Positions 14,862 to 23,241 of a stretch of DNA of 33,186 nucleotides are shown piece after piece (the first letter of the stretch is position 1; every line of letters begins with the position of its first letter). The stretch is from Bacilli bacterium (GTDB lineage: Bacteria > Bacillota > Bacilli > Paenibacillales > NBRC-103111). Position numbers and translations under genes: made by a program. Below the pieces are notes generated by a model, which had not been told where the DNA came from, did no database searches, and was given only the letters and a program-made list of their open reading frames with translations. Where the stretch lies: positions 1 through 33,186 of the forward strand of contig JAQBPR010000050.1 of NCBI GenBank assembly GCA_028287395.1, in the 5' to 3' direction.

Positions 14862-16850
14862 TCACCAAGAAACCATGCCAAAGAAGGTTTCTAATATTTT
14901 ACTAAAGCTCGTATTCCAGCGTATGGTCGTTTGTGGGTCAATTGCGGTTTTCATAAAGTTATTGATATGTTTATTTTCCAAAAGCATCGTATGATTCGGA
15001 TCAATGAGTACCCAGTCGACAGGTGCTGAATGTTCAAGCTTGTAGAGAACTTCAGTTCCTTGACTATCCCAAGTTTTCTCGAGCTTAGAGCCATCGCTGA
15101 AATGAAATTGAATCGGTACCGCATCATGCTGACCATCGCGTTTCTGAATAAGTATTTCGCTCTCGTATACCGTTTTGTTTAGTTTTGATTTTGTCTGGAT
15201 TTGTATATGATCTACGGCATAGTCAAGCATGAGTCCACTATAAACGAAGTCATTAAAAAATGGCTGCCAGCTCTTCTTCGTGACGGTTTCGAGCACGGCT
15301 TGGAAATCTTGTGAAGCGGGATGCTGGAACTTCCATCGTTGAAAGTAGGTTTTCAAGGTGAGCTTCATTTGCTCGGAACCTATTTCCTTTTCGATAGCGT
15401 TTAGGACAAGCTTGGCGCGAGTATACACATTATCAGCATATTGATCGTGATGCAGGTATTCCCAGGCGTTTTGTTTTAATGGAGCCGGTGAGGTAACGTA
15501 GCTTGCTTCGAGCGGTAAATTCGGCTTACTGCCATACTCTCTTTCCATTACTTTATCCTCGGCGTAGGACGTAAAGCCTTCATCTAACCAGGCTTCTTCA
15601 AATTCGTTGGAGGCCACCATGCCATACCAGAATTGATGTCCAATTTCATGAACAACGACACGCTCAAGCTCTAAATCTGCTTGCTCTGAGGCGGCTCCCC
15701 ATGCAGTAATCAGTGTCGGATATTCCATTCCACCGGCACCATTAGCGTTTCCTGGTGGGACAACTATCGATAATGTGGAATAAGGATAGGCTCCATACCA
15801 TTCCGTATAGCGTGTTAATGATTTTTTGGCTGCCTGGATGTAACGCGCTTTTAAGTTTTTATGCTTGGGATCCAGATATAACTTGATCTTGACTCCGGGC
15901 AAATTCGCCGCAGAGAAAGGTTCCTCATAATAGGTGAAATGGGGCGAAGCTGACCAGGCAAAATCATGGACATCATCCGCATAAAAATGGTAGGTTTTTC
16001 GATTGTTTTGTTCTGTTGCTGTTTTTACCGGAAAGCCTGTTGCAGCTACAATGTAGCTGGCAGGGACTTGGATACTAACATCATAAATACCGAAATCGGC
16101 GTAAAATTCTGAGTTGCCATGGTACTGGTGCAGATTCCAGCCTTCTTCTGTTCGACCTCTCGTTCCCACAGGTTCATAAACAGCCATTTTCGGAAACCAT
16201 TGTCCCACCATGTAGAAATCATCGGCGTAACCCATGCGGGCATAAACATAGGGAAGTTTAACCGAGTATTTGATGTTAAGGCTGATTTTTGTGCCGGGAG
16301 CGATTGGTTCGGATAGTCTTACTTTCATTAGTGTGTGATCGTTTACATTGCCGTCGTCAGGCTGCACAAAGCTTAAATGGGTGGATAAATCCTCGCCTTC
16401 CGATGTTTTCAAGGATTCGATTTTCATACCGCCAATGCTAGCTGGGGTCATTTTATCGTTCCGGAGCTTGCCGCCCGATTCGCGATTAAACGTCGTTTTG
16501 TTTGATTCAAAAGCGTTGGGGTACAGATGCAAATAAATTTCACTGACTGGTTTGGTCCCTGGGTTTTCCCAGGTCATGATTTGGGCAGCCTCTAGTGTTT
16601 TTTGTTCAGGAGACAGCGAGACAGCGATATGATATTCCACGATGCGATGGCTGAGCGGTGCCGGGATGGTTGGATTGGTTGACTGAGGCGTATCAAAAGG
16701 GATAGCCTCATTGGACATGGGCGTTTGGATTGCAGGGATAATTTTTTTGGACTTTGCATGTAAATAGGGGTAACTTACCATGGCAAGTCCACTGCACAGC
16801 ACCATTAACAACATCCATTGGAACAAGCGATTAGTTAACAATAATTTCAT
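14862..16850 (-). CDS. Membrane-anchored M1-family metallopeptidase
   Basis: This 662-residue protein has an N-terminal hydrophobic segment (LFQWMLLMVLCSGLAMVSYP) acting as an uncleaved signal/anchor. A beta-rich M1 N-domain follows (ITLYLH-type IYLHLYPNAFESN and KYSVKLPY). The catalytic domain has the GGMEYPT exopeptidase motif and the zinc site HEIGHQFW (His401, Glu402, His405), with the distal Glu in NEFEEAWLDEGFTSYAE. M1 enzymes remove N-terminal residues from peptides; this one should act outside the membrane. The C-terminal part is shorter than the helical lid of aminopeptidase N. GAGGTG lies 7 nt before the ATG. It heads a two-gene operon with the membrane protein. Confidence 0.9.
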   Translation of the reverse strand: MKLLLTNRLFQWMLLMVLCSGLAMVSYPYLHAKSKKIIPAIQTPMSNEAIPFDTPQSTNPTIPAPLSHRIVEYHIAVSLSPEQKTLEAAQIMTWENPGTKPVSEIYLHLYPNAFESNKTTFNRESGGKLRNDKMTPASIGGMKIESLKTSEGEDLSTHLSFVQPDDGNVNDHTLMKVRLSEPIAPGTKISLNIKYSVKLPYVYARMGYADDFYMVGQWFPKMAVYEPVGTRGRTEEGWNLHQYHGNSEFYADFGIYDVSIQVPASYIVAATGFPVKTATEQNNRKTYHFYADDVHDFAWSASPHFTYYEEPFSAANLPGVKIKLYLDPKHKNLKARYIQAAKKSLTRYTEWYGAYPYSTLSIVVPPGNANGAGGMEYPTLITAWGAASEQADLELERVVVHEIGHQFWYGMVASNEFEEAWLDEGFTSYAEDKVMEREYGSKPNLPLEASYVTSPAPLKQNAWEYLHHDQYADNVYTRAKLVLNAIEKEIGSEQMKLTLKTYFQRWKFQHPASQDFQAVLETVTKKSWQPFFNDFVYSGLMLDYAVDHIQIQTKSKLNKTVYESEILIQKRDGQHDAVPIQFHFSDGSKLEKTWDSQGTEVLYKLEHSAPVDWVLIDPNHTMLLENKHINNFMKTAIDPQTTIRWNTSFSKILETFFGMVSW

Positions 16851-16912
16851 CTATTTCACCTCGTTGACAAGCATCTACAGCATGTATATGTCTGGAGGAG
16901 GTGGATTATTTC

Positions 16913-16941
16913 TATATAAACGAAAAAGATAGACTTGTAAA
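16913..16941 (-). promoter_or_regulatory. Promoter of the M1 peptidase operon
   Basis: Minus-strand TTTACA (16936-16941), 17-nt spacer, TATATA (16913-16918), about 60 nt before the start codon. Confidence 0.55.
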
Positions 16942-17063
16942 ATAATCATGCAACTGTATTCTCATGTTTAGCTTAAAAAAGCATTGTAGAGGAAGCTGTC
17001 ATGTAACGACTTGTTCATGGTATAATTATGTTCAACAATATGATGTGATGGAAGGTGCTTACA

Positions 17064-17564
17064 ATGGAAGCAAACGATAAAGTAAAGAAGCCTTTAGCTT
17101 TGAATATTATTAGCAATAAGGTCGATCATAAAGGGTTTGGCGCGGGCTCTATTGATTTAAACAGCGTTTCGGGTATGATCATTGACGGAGAAGAAGCCTA
17201 TATTGATGAAGGAACGCTGCATGCGAAGAGCAAAGTGGAGAAGGGCATTAAATTTTCGATGAATAAAGAAGATGTGCCGAATGGCAGAAAATGCTGGATC
17301 ATCTGGGTAGCTGTAGATCGTAAAGAAGGCGGACAGTATTATGCGGGGGTAACTGCATGTGAAATGTTAATTGATACCGAAGCGCGCAGGGGCTGGAAAA
17401 TTCTCGCAGACCATGTCAATCGGATGGATCGAGCCATGAAGCGTAAAATTATGCTGGACAACTTGGACGAAAGTGAAAAAGCGCTGTTGAAAAAAGCGCT
17501 TGTGGGTCATAACCCTGAATGGTGGGATCGTTCCGAGAACGAGTTAAAAGCGGCTTTAAATTAA
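17064..17564 (+). CDS. ywhD: YwhD-family protein
   Basis: This 166-residue soluble protein matches Bacillus YwhD in length and character (LNIISNKVDHKGFGAGSIDL, KGIKFSMNKEDVPNGRKCWI, a C-terminal GHNPEWWDRSENELKAALN). Its function is not established. Placement near pbpG, speE and ywiB mirrors the ywhD-ywhE-speE order of B. subtilis, which supports the name. ATG 17064 was chosen, with GGAAGGTG about 6 nt upstream; an in-frame GTG at 17055 lies inside that site. An extended -10 (TGGTATAAT, ending 17026) is upstream. Convergent with the HAD gene, 10 bp apart. Confidence 0.82.
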   Translation: MEANDKVKKPLALNIISNKVDHKGFGAGSIDLNSVSGMIIDGEEAYIDEGTLHAKSKVEKGIKFSMNKEDVPNGRKCWIIWVAVDRKEGGQYYAGVTACEMLIDTEARRGWKILADHVNRMDRAMKRKIMLDNLDESEKALLKKALVGHNPEWWDRSENELKAALN

Positions 17565-17574
17565 GCATTTCAGG

Positions 17575-18414
17575 TTAAATCAGCATTTGTTTAATATAGT
17601 GAGCCACGCCGTCTTGATCATTGCTGTCAATGATTTGGTCGGCTTTTTGTTTTAATTCAGACCGCGCATTGCTTACTGCTAAACGAAGACCCGCAGCTTC
17701 AAATAGACCGAAGTCATTGAAGTTATCGCCAAAAACAATCATTTGCTTAGGGTCGCAGCCAACCAACTCTGCCCACCGCAAAGCCGCTTCTTTTTTATTG
17801 GCATCGGGATGGCTTATTTCGAGAAAATATTGATCCTTTAAATAAGTATCCAATGAGAAATGGATACTGACGTGTTCCCCATATTGTTCCATTATGTCGT
17901 CGTAAAATGGTTTGAGCTCTGTATAAGTTCCTATGTATGTAACAATGAGAGCTTTTTGTGATGGATGATTGAATTGTAACGAGGGCACCTGATGGAAGCG
18001 TCGATCATTCGGTCGGCTGTTATAAAAGCCTTGTTCTCCTTCTTTACGGAGCTGCTCATGCAGTACACTTTCCTCTTCATTTTCGTCTAAATGAAACAGA
18101 AAAGGGGTTTGATCGTATATTTTGCCTAGTAGAATCAGATCATGGGTTAATTCATGCGAAAGCCAGGAGCCGGTTATTGTTTTTTGCGTTAATGGATCGA
18201 TGAGAAGCGCTCCGTTATAGAGAATAAGCGGATACTTCCACGGGATAGCAGAAACTTTAGTTTGCGAACTTGCATAGCTGCGTGCTGTCGCATAACTAAC
18301 CACATGACCAGCATCGAGCGCAGCGGACAAGGTATCTTTAGAAAAAGGCGATAGAGTGCTGTCGGAACGAAGCAGCGTTCCATCTAGATCGGTAAGGATA
18401 TATCGTTTATTCAT
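17575..18414 (-). CDS. Cof-type HAD-superfamily phosphatase
   Basis: This 279-residue protein has the HAD nucleophile motif TDLDGTLL (Asp9, Asp11), motif II in YATARSYASS, and motif III/IV in FGDNFNDFGLFEAAG. A C2-type cap domain (about 85-190) lies between, the arrangement of Cof/YwpJ/YkrA-like sugar-phosphate or flavin-phosphate phosphatases. The final AVSNARSELKQKADQIIDSN is typical of the family. GGGAG lies 6 nt before ATG 18414. It probably dephosphorylates a small metabolite in the cytoplasm; the substrate cannot be read from sequence. It is interposed between ywhD and pbpG, which are neighbours in Bacillus. Confidence 0.88.
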   Translation of the reverse strand: MNKRYILTDLDGTLLRSDSTLSPFSKDTLSAALDAGHVVSYATARSYASSQTKVSAIPWKYPLILYNGALLIDPLTQKTITGSWLSHELTHDLILLGKIYDQTPFLFHLDENEEESVLHEQLRKEGEQGFYNSRPNDRRFHQVPSLQFNHPSQKALIVTYIGTYTELKPFYDDIMEQYGEHVSIHFSLDTYLKDQYFLEISHPDANKKEAALRWAELVGCDPKQMIVFGDNFNDFGLFEAAGLRLAVSNARSELKQKADQIIDSNDQDGVAHYIKQMLI

Positions 18415-18432
18415 TTTTAGCTCCCTAATTCT

Positions 18433-18557
18433 TTACTTCGATGATGATAAAAACATCGTTAAAAGCCTATACTCGACGATTTGACTTCCAGTGCCGGCTT
18501 CCTGAGCTTCTTGAATGAGCTGTTGTTTAATTCCATGTTGTAACTCTTACGCTGCAT
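18433..18557 (-). pseudogene. Remnant of an IS3-family orfA
   Basis: After a strong GGAGGGG site the minus strand reads MQRKSYNME. One frame over it continues KQQLIQEAQEAGTGSQIVEY to a stop at 18433. This matches the usual opening of IS3-type OrfA (MQRKxYxxEFKxxxIQEAxExGNxSQVAR), with a one-base frameshift and loss of everything after the first helix. No terminal repeats or orfB are visible nearby, so it is a relic. Confidence 0.55.
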
Positions 18558-18658
18558 TTCGAATCCCCTCCAATTGTGTTATTTACATTGTAAAGGATGA
18601 GGAGAACAGACTCAAAGGTAAATTTGGGGCTTGAGAGAAAGTTGTTATTTTAAAAACC

Positions 18659-19123
18659 CTAATCTAATAACCCTAATCTAATAACAACACTATCTGAACC
18701 TGCAAAAATAGAACCTCCACTTCGCACAGTATCGCGAATGAGATTGACTATCATTTCTCTATCATGATTCACCGCGGCAATCCAACTTTCTGGTGCTTCG
18801 GTCTCTAGGCCATGTCGCGCGCCCCAGCCAGCCAATTCAAGTAAGACAGGTATTAGATCCAGACCTTTTTCAGAAATCAAATAAACCTCTTTTCGCTTAT
18901 CTGTGTCATGTGTCTTTTTATCAAGAATGCCTTTCTGCTCTAGAGTCGCAAGTCGGGTGGCCAGAATATTTGTAGAAATTCCTTCATCAGAATCTAAAAA
19001 CTCACCAAAGGTTTTCTTACCAAAATAGACGATATCACGTAAAATGAGCAGCGACCAGCTGTCACCAAAAGTTTCTAGGGAAAAATTGATTGGGCAATGG
19101 GATTTATTATCTGAACGTTTCAT
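18659..19123 (-). CDS. HxlR (DUF24)-family transcriptional regulator
   Basis: This 154-residue winged-helix protein has the family opening CPINFSLETFGDSWSLLILR, with the conserved N-terminal cysteine (Cys10) used for redox or electrophile sensing in YodB/CatR/HypR. It continues through KTFGEFLDSDEGISTNILAT and LEQKGILDKKTH to VYLISEKGLDLIPVLLELAG. The last 40 residues extend beyond the usual domain. It likely represses genes and is released on cysteine modification. AGGA lies 8 nt before ATG 19123. The divergent neighbour is a wrecked VOC gene, probably its original target; a second possible target is the catE operator 8 kb away. Confidence 0.87.
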   Translation of the reverse strand: MKRSDNKSHCPINFSLETFGDSWSLLILRDIVYFGKKTFGEFLDSDEGISTNILATRLATLEQKGILDKKTHDTDKRKEVYLISEKGLDLIPVLLELAGWGARHGLETEAPESWIAAVNHDREMIVNLIRDTVRSGGSIFAGSDSVVIRLGLLD

Positions 19124-19141
19124 AAGCCTATCCTAACATAC

Positions 19142-19152
19142 TTGTATTACAA
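19142..19152. promoter_or_regulatory. Candidate HxlR operator
   Basis: Perfect dyad TTGTA-T-TACAA lies 19 bp upstream of the HxlR start and just left of the divergent VOC promoter, the position for auto- and cross-repression. Short, so tentative. Confidence 0.35.
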
Positions 19153-19162
19153 AAGTGAAGTC

Positions 19163-19192
19163 TTGAAATTCACTTGCATTATCGAATAGAAT
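19163..19192 (+). promoter_or_regulatory. Promoter of the decayed VOC gene
   Basis: TTGAAA (19163-19168), an 18-nt spacer and TAGAAT (19187-19192) remain intact upstream of ATG 19214. Confidence 0.5.
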
Positions 19193-19213
19193 AATTTATT
19201 GTAAGAGATAAGT

Positions 19214-19408
19214 ATGTCAAATGAATTTTGGATCAATTTTCCAGTGGAAGATGTAAAAAAATCAATAAAATTTTTCACTGAAATTGGATTATAAAGATGT
19301 TAAAACAGCTGGTGGTACCATTTATTTTGGACCTGCAGAAAAACAGGGGATGTATGGTTGCCTTTTCGGTATCTCGATGGCCATCGGTGGAATGTGTTAC
19401 TTAGGTGA
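19214..19408 (+). pseudogene. Wrecked glyoxalase/VOC-family gene
   Basis: The start reads MSNEFWINFPVEDVKKSIKF then FTEIGL and stops. The C-terminal part continues directly with DVKTAGGTIYFGPAEKQGMY, then in a third frame FRYLDGHRWNVLLR and a stop. The two ends match a single-domain VOC protein (N-terminal beta-alpha unit; C-terminal LDGHRWNVL), with about half the gene deleted between them and one additional frameshift. It is divergent from the HxlR regulator, a common pairing in Bacillales. Confidence 0.7.
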
Positions 19409-19523
19409 AATCAGTAGCGAATGATTGATTTTTTATGGTGCAAAGCGGGGGCTCCATTTTTTCTGGTACGGACAGTGTAAGGTAGAATAATATTAGCATT
19501 AAGACTATTAAGGAGGCAGTAAT

Positions 19524-19991
19524 TTGGAAATAGAGAACGAACATTTGGAAAGATGGATACGTCATCGGACTGTACTTCACGATTTATTAGATTTGATTGG
19601 TAATGAACATATAGACTATAAACCTTGGAATGATGCATTCTCACTGGGAGCATTGGCGATTCACATTGCAGTCACATCTCATATGTTTATACAGTCCATA
19701 AAGAATGGTGAATTTACACCACCCTCTTCATCTAATCAGTTTGAAACACTGGATGATATAAGAAAACTTGTTCGTGAGTATACGGAGAAAACAAAATCCG
19801 TTTTTATAACATTATCTGATTTAGATTTGGAGCAACAACTGGAGGTCAGTCAATTTATTGGAACGGGAAAGATGTGGCTTATGACCATGATTGACCATGA
19901 GATTCATCACAAAGGTCAATTGTTTACTTACGCTCGGTTAAAAGGAATAAAAAATCTTCCTTTTTACATCATTCTACCTCATAAACAGTGA
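19524..19991 (+). CDS. DinB/YfiT-like putative metal-dependent protein
   Basis: This 155-residue protein fits the DinB-like four-helix-bundle family. The metal-ligand pattern is visible as His47 (LGALAIHIAVTSHMF) and the late pair in DHEIHHKGQLFTYARLKGI (His125, His129). Members include thiol S-transferases (e.g. bacillithiol transferase) and damage-induced proteins of unknown role. The start is TTG 19524 with AAGGAGG 7 nt upstream. It stands alone, followed by a pair of hairpins. Function beyond the fold is open. Confidence 0.82.
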   Translation: MEIENEHLERWIRHRTVLHDLLDLIGNEHIDYKPWNDAFSLGALAIHIAVTSHMFIQSIKNGEFTPPSSSNQFETLDDIRKLVREYTEKTKSVFITLSDLDLEQQLEVSQFIGTGKMWLMTMIDHEIHHKGQLFTYARLKGIKNLPFYIILPHKQ

Positions 19992-20095
19992 TTAAATGTC
20001 ATTCGTAAAAGAGAAGAATCATTAGTTTGCGCCTTCACTAATATGAATATTTTGTGTCAAGGGTTGAGAGGTTCCATGCAGCGGGTTATACTACC

Positions 20096-20155
20096 CCTAG
20101 TATATTTACAATATACTAGGACAGCGAAAGAGCAGACCCTGCGTCTGCTCTTTCG
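20096..20155. repeat. Two adjacent perfect hairpins
   Basis: A 10-bp perfect stem CCTAGTATAT/ATATACTAGG with a 5-nt loop (20096-20120) is followed by a 13-bp perfect stem CGAAAGAGCAGAC/GTCTGCTCTTTCG with a 5-nt loop (20125-20155). They lie between the convergent DinB and PBP genes, so the second probably terminates both directions although neither side has a full T-run. Confidence 0.6.
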
Positions 20156-20189
20156 TGTATTTAGAATGCTAACAACAGTTAATCCCCGT

Positions 20190-22211
20190 TTACTCATTCC
20201 ACCAGCGTTTTAGATCATTCCACCACGATGAGTTTTTCTTCGCTGTATCGGGTGTTTTTGAGGTGCCATCCTTTGCTTTGGCGCAGTATTCCGTTGGTTC
20301 AGTACCTTGTACGAACGCTTCTAATTGCGAATTTGGACAAGCGTCATTCGCAAGCTTGCCGGATTTAGGATCAATGTAGACACTGACTACGGTTTCGGGA
20401 ACAGGGAAAAGCTTAGGTGGAACCGCTGCGAGCGTCCCTTCTGTAAATTCAGCGAATATGGGAGCAGCTTTGCGTGATTCAACCGTATTAATGTTGCGGC
20501 CGCGATCATAGCCTATCCAGACCGCAGTAGATAGCTCCGGTGTAAAACCTACCATCCAAGCATCCGTATCTGTTGTGCCTGTTTTTCCGGCAACAGGGCG
20601 TTTCATCAGATCGGATACGCGATAGCCCGTACCGCCTTCCTCAAAGACGCTTTGCATTAAATTCGTCAGGACATAAGTATAGGCAGAGCCGATGATTTGC
20701 TGTTTTTGTGGATGAGCTTCAAAAAGGATATGTCCGCGAGCGTCTTCAATTCTTACAATAGCGGTAGGCTCTACTTTAACGCCTTGATTGGCTATGATTC
20801 CAAACGCGCCCGCCATTTCATAAGGGCTGACGGGAAAAGTGCCCAAAGCAAGCGAAGGCAGCGGCTGTAAAGGACTGGTGATTCCCATTTTCCGCGCCAT
20901 TTCAATCACTTTATCCTCCCCTAAGTCCGTAATCGTATGTACAGCGTAAATATTGTCTGACTTGGCAATGGCTTTACGCATATCGATATCTGTCTTTTCA
21001 TATTCATTAGAAAAATTGCTTGGTGTATAAATTTGCTTTCCGTTATCGTATGTAAACGAGGTCGGTTCACTTTTGTAATGGGTCATAACTGTATAATGAT
21101 TGGCCAAAGCGGTTAAATAAACAATGGGTTTAAAGGAAGAACCGGGCTGCCGTGTATTGGCAAAAACTCGATTGAATTGATTGGCGCTGTAATTCGTTCC
21201 ACCAACCATCGCTTTAATATATCCATTACGCGGATCAATCGCAATTAAAGCGGCTTGCAGCTCCTCTCCTTTGTTGATTTGTTTGGCAATGGCTTTTTCG
21301 GCAATGTGCTGCGCAGTTAAATCCAGTGTTGTGAACACCTTGATTCCTCCAGAGTCGAAAGCCGCATCGCTTATCCCTAATTTTTCAATCGCCAAAGTAC
21401 GCACGTAATCGCGAAAGTAGGGGGCAACCGCCGGTTGATCTTCCTTTTTCGGGATGATATTCAATTTTTCGAGAAACGCTTGGTCTGCGTCCTTTTGCGG
21501 AATGTAGTTGTATTTGACCATCGCGTCGAGAATAATTTTTTGGCGGCTTTTCGCTTTTGCCATATCCAGGTAAGGGGAGAAGAACTTTGGTCCTTTGGGA
21601 ATTCCGGCAAGCAGGGCGCTTTCTGCAAGTGTAAGATCCTTAGCGCTCTTACCCAGAAACATTTGCGATGCTGCTTCAATTCCGTACGCGGAATGGCCAT
21701 AATATATTTGATTGAGGTATTGCTCCAAAATTTGATCCTTGCTTAATTGCATTTCAATTTGCACCGTATACATCGCTTCTTTAAATTTGCGGCTCCAGGT
21801 GCGATCATGGTTTAAGTACAGATTTCGGGCCAATTGCTGTGTAATGGTGCTAGCTCCCTGCTCTTTGGATAAGGATTTTACATCGGTAAAAACAGCGCGC
21901 GCCATGCCCTGCGGATCAAAGCCCCAATGATCATAAAATCGATGATCTTCAATTGCTAGTGTGGCATGGATTAAATTTGGAGCGATATCCTTCAAAGCGA
22001 TCACCTGACGGTTTTGATTATTGGCACCATGGTAGGAATCGATGACTTCCCCTTGAATATCGTATATAAGCGAAGTTTGCGTGATTGTTGATACGGGAAG
22101 TGTTTGCGCGCGAAAATATAGGAACAAAGCGAATAGAACTACAGCGCCAATGACAAAGCAAGAGAATAACAAAGAGAACGTTTTTTGGATTATGCGGGAC
22201 CAACGTGCCAT
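20190..22211 (-). CDS. pbpG: Class A penicillin-binding protein, probable PbpG
   Basis: This 673-residue protein has a short cytoplasmic tail, one membrane anchor (about 11-33) and a GT51 glycosyltransferase (EDHRFYDHWGFDPQGMARA, STITQQLARNLYLN). The transpeptidase carries SSFKPI (catalytic Ser), a SDN motif and GKTGTTDTDAW. It polymerises and cross-links peptidoglycan outside the membrane. It lies between ywhD and speE as does B. subtilis pbpG (ywhE), which acts in spore germ-cell-wall synthesis, and is near that length. A sigma-G-like promoter upstream supports the name. GGAG is 12 nt from ATG 22211, long for this genome; a closer ATG (22218) is out of frame. Confidence 0.88.
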   Translation of the reverse strand: MARWSRIIQKTFSLLFSCFVIGAVVLFALFLYFRAQTLPVSTITQTSLIYDIQGEVIDSYHGANNQNRQVIALKDIAPNLIHATLAIEDHRFYDHWGFDPQGMARAVFTDVKSLSKEQGASTITQQLARNLYLNHDRTWSRKFKEAMYTVQIEMQLSKDQILEQYLNQIYYGHSAYGIEAASQMFLGKSAKDLTLAESALLAGIPKGPKFFSPYLDMAKAKSRQKIILDAMVKYNYIPQKDADQAFLEKLNIIPKKEDQPAVAPYFRDYVRTLAIEKLGISDAAFDSGGIKVFTTLDLTAQHIAEKAIAKQINKGEELQAALIAIDPRNGYIKAMVGGTNYSANQFNRVFANTRQPGSSFKPIVYLTALANHYTVMTHYKSEPTSFTYDNGKQIYTPSNFSNEYEKTDIDMRKAIAKSDNIYAVHTITDLGEDKVIEMARKMGITSPLQPLPSLALGTFPVSPYEMAGAFGIIANQGVKVEPTAIVRIEDARGHILFEAHPQKQQIIGSAYTYVLTNLMQSVFEEGGTGYRVSDLMKRPVAGKTGTTDTDAWMVGFTPELSTAVWIGYDRGRNINTVESRKAAPIFAEFTEGTLAAVPPKLFPVPETVVSVYIDPKSGKLANDACPNSQLEAFVQGTEPTEYCAKAKDGTSKTPDTAKKNSSWWNDLKRWWNE

Positions 22212-22249
22212 TTCTCATGTCAACTCCTTTAGGTCAGTAGCCTATTATT

Positions 22250-22280
22250 CAGTATGGAGATTCAAGGAAATAGCTATTCA
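22250..22280 (-). promoter_or_regulatory. Sigma-G-type (forespore) promoter of pbpG
   Basis: Minus-strand TGAATA (22275-22280), an 18-nt spacer and CATACTG (22250-22256) match the sigma-G consensus TGMATA-17/18-CATAMTA at all but the last position. The inferred start lies about 30 nt before ATG 22211. Confidence 0.6.
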
Positions 22281-22338
22281 CCTTTTTATCATGAAAAAAT
22301 AATTTTATGTAAATTTAATGTAACTGTATTCACTTTCC

Positions 22339-22366
22339 TTGCATTTTTTAACGATTCTACTATAAT
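22339..22366 (+). promoter_or_regulatory. Sigma-A promoter of speE
   Basis: TTGCAT (22339-22344), 16-nt spacer, TATAAT (22361-22366), about 45 nt before the speE start. Confidence 0.65.
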
Positions 22367-22411
22367 ACTTGAGTATATCTACGGAAATTTGATGAGGAAG
22401 AGGTTGCGATT

Positions 22412-23239
22412 ATGGAATTGTGGTACACAGAGAAACAAACGGAGTCCTATGGGATTACTGCGAAAATTACGGAAACCTTGATTACGGAGAAAACAGATTT
22501 TCAAGACTTAGCGATCATCGATACAATAGAATTTGGCCGTATGTTAGTTTTAGACGGAATGGTGATGACTACTGTAAAAGATGAATTTGTATATCATGAA
22601 ATGGTGGCGCATCCTGCTTTATTTACCCACCCTAATCCGAAGCATGTCCTAGTTGTAGGTGGTGGAGATGGTGGTGTTATTCGTGAGGTGCTGAAGCATC
22701 CGAGTGTCGAGAAAGCAGTTCTTGTTGAAATCGATGGCAAAGTCATCGAATATTCGAAAAAATATTTGCCTTCGATTGCTGGGGCACTAGATGATGCTCG
22801 TGTACAGGTCATTGTAAATGATGGGTACATGCATATTCATGATCATAAAAACACATACGATGTGATTATGGTTGATTCTACAGAACCCGTTGGACCTGCG
22901 GTGGAATTGTTTTCAAAGGGCTTTTATCAAGGGATTTTTGAAGCTTTAAAAGAAGACGGGATTTTTGTCGCGCAAACAGACAATCCTTGGTTTAAAGCAG
23001 ATTTAATCCAAAGCGTAAATCGTGATGTTCGTGAAATTTTCCCTATCGTGCGCGTTTATTGTGCGAACATCCCGACCTACCCAAGTGGTTTATGGACCTT
23101 TACCATGGGCAGTAAGAAATACGATCCATTAGCAGTGGATGAACAGTCCATTCCTGAGATTAGCAGCAAATACTATACGCCAAGATTACATAAGGCAGCA
23201 TTCGCGCTTCCTCGTTTTGTTGAAGAGCTTGTTAAGTAA
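22412..23239 (+). CDS. speE: Spermidine synthase
   Basis: This 275-residue aminopropyltransferase makes spermidine from putrescine and decarboxylated S-adenosylmethionine. It opens [20 protein letters not shown], as in Bacillus SpeE. The SAM-type nucleotide fold is clear ([37 protein letters not shown]). The catalytic segment is [20 protein letters not shown] and the putrescine loop QTDNPWF. Length is normal. ATG 22412 follows GAGGAAGAGG. ywiB starts 2 nt after the stop, so the two are co-transcribed. speB (agmatinase), the usual downstream partner, is missing from this locus, so putrescine must come from elsewhere. Confidence 0.95.
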   Translation: MELWYTEKQTESYGITAKITETLITEKTDFQDLAIIDTIEFGRMLVLDGMVMTTVKDEFVYHEMVAHPALFTHPNPKHVLVVGGGDGGVIREVLKHPSVEKAVLVEIDGKVIEYSKKYLPSIAGALDDARVQVIVNDGYMHIHDHKNTYDVIMVDSTEPVGPAVELFSKGFYQGIFEALKEDGIFVAQTDNPWFKADLIQSVNRDVREIFPIVRVYCANIPTYPSGLWTFTMGSKKYDPLAVDEQSIPEISSKYYTPRLHKAAFALPRFVEELVK

Positions 23240-23241
23240 CG

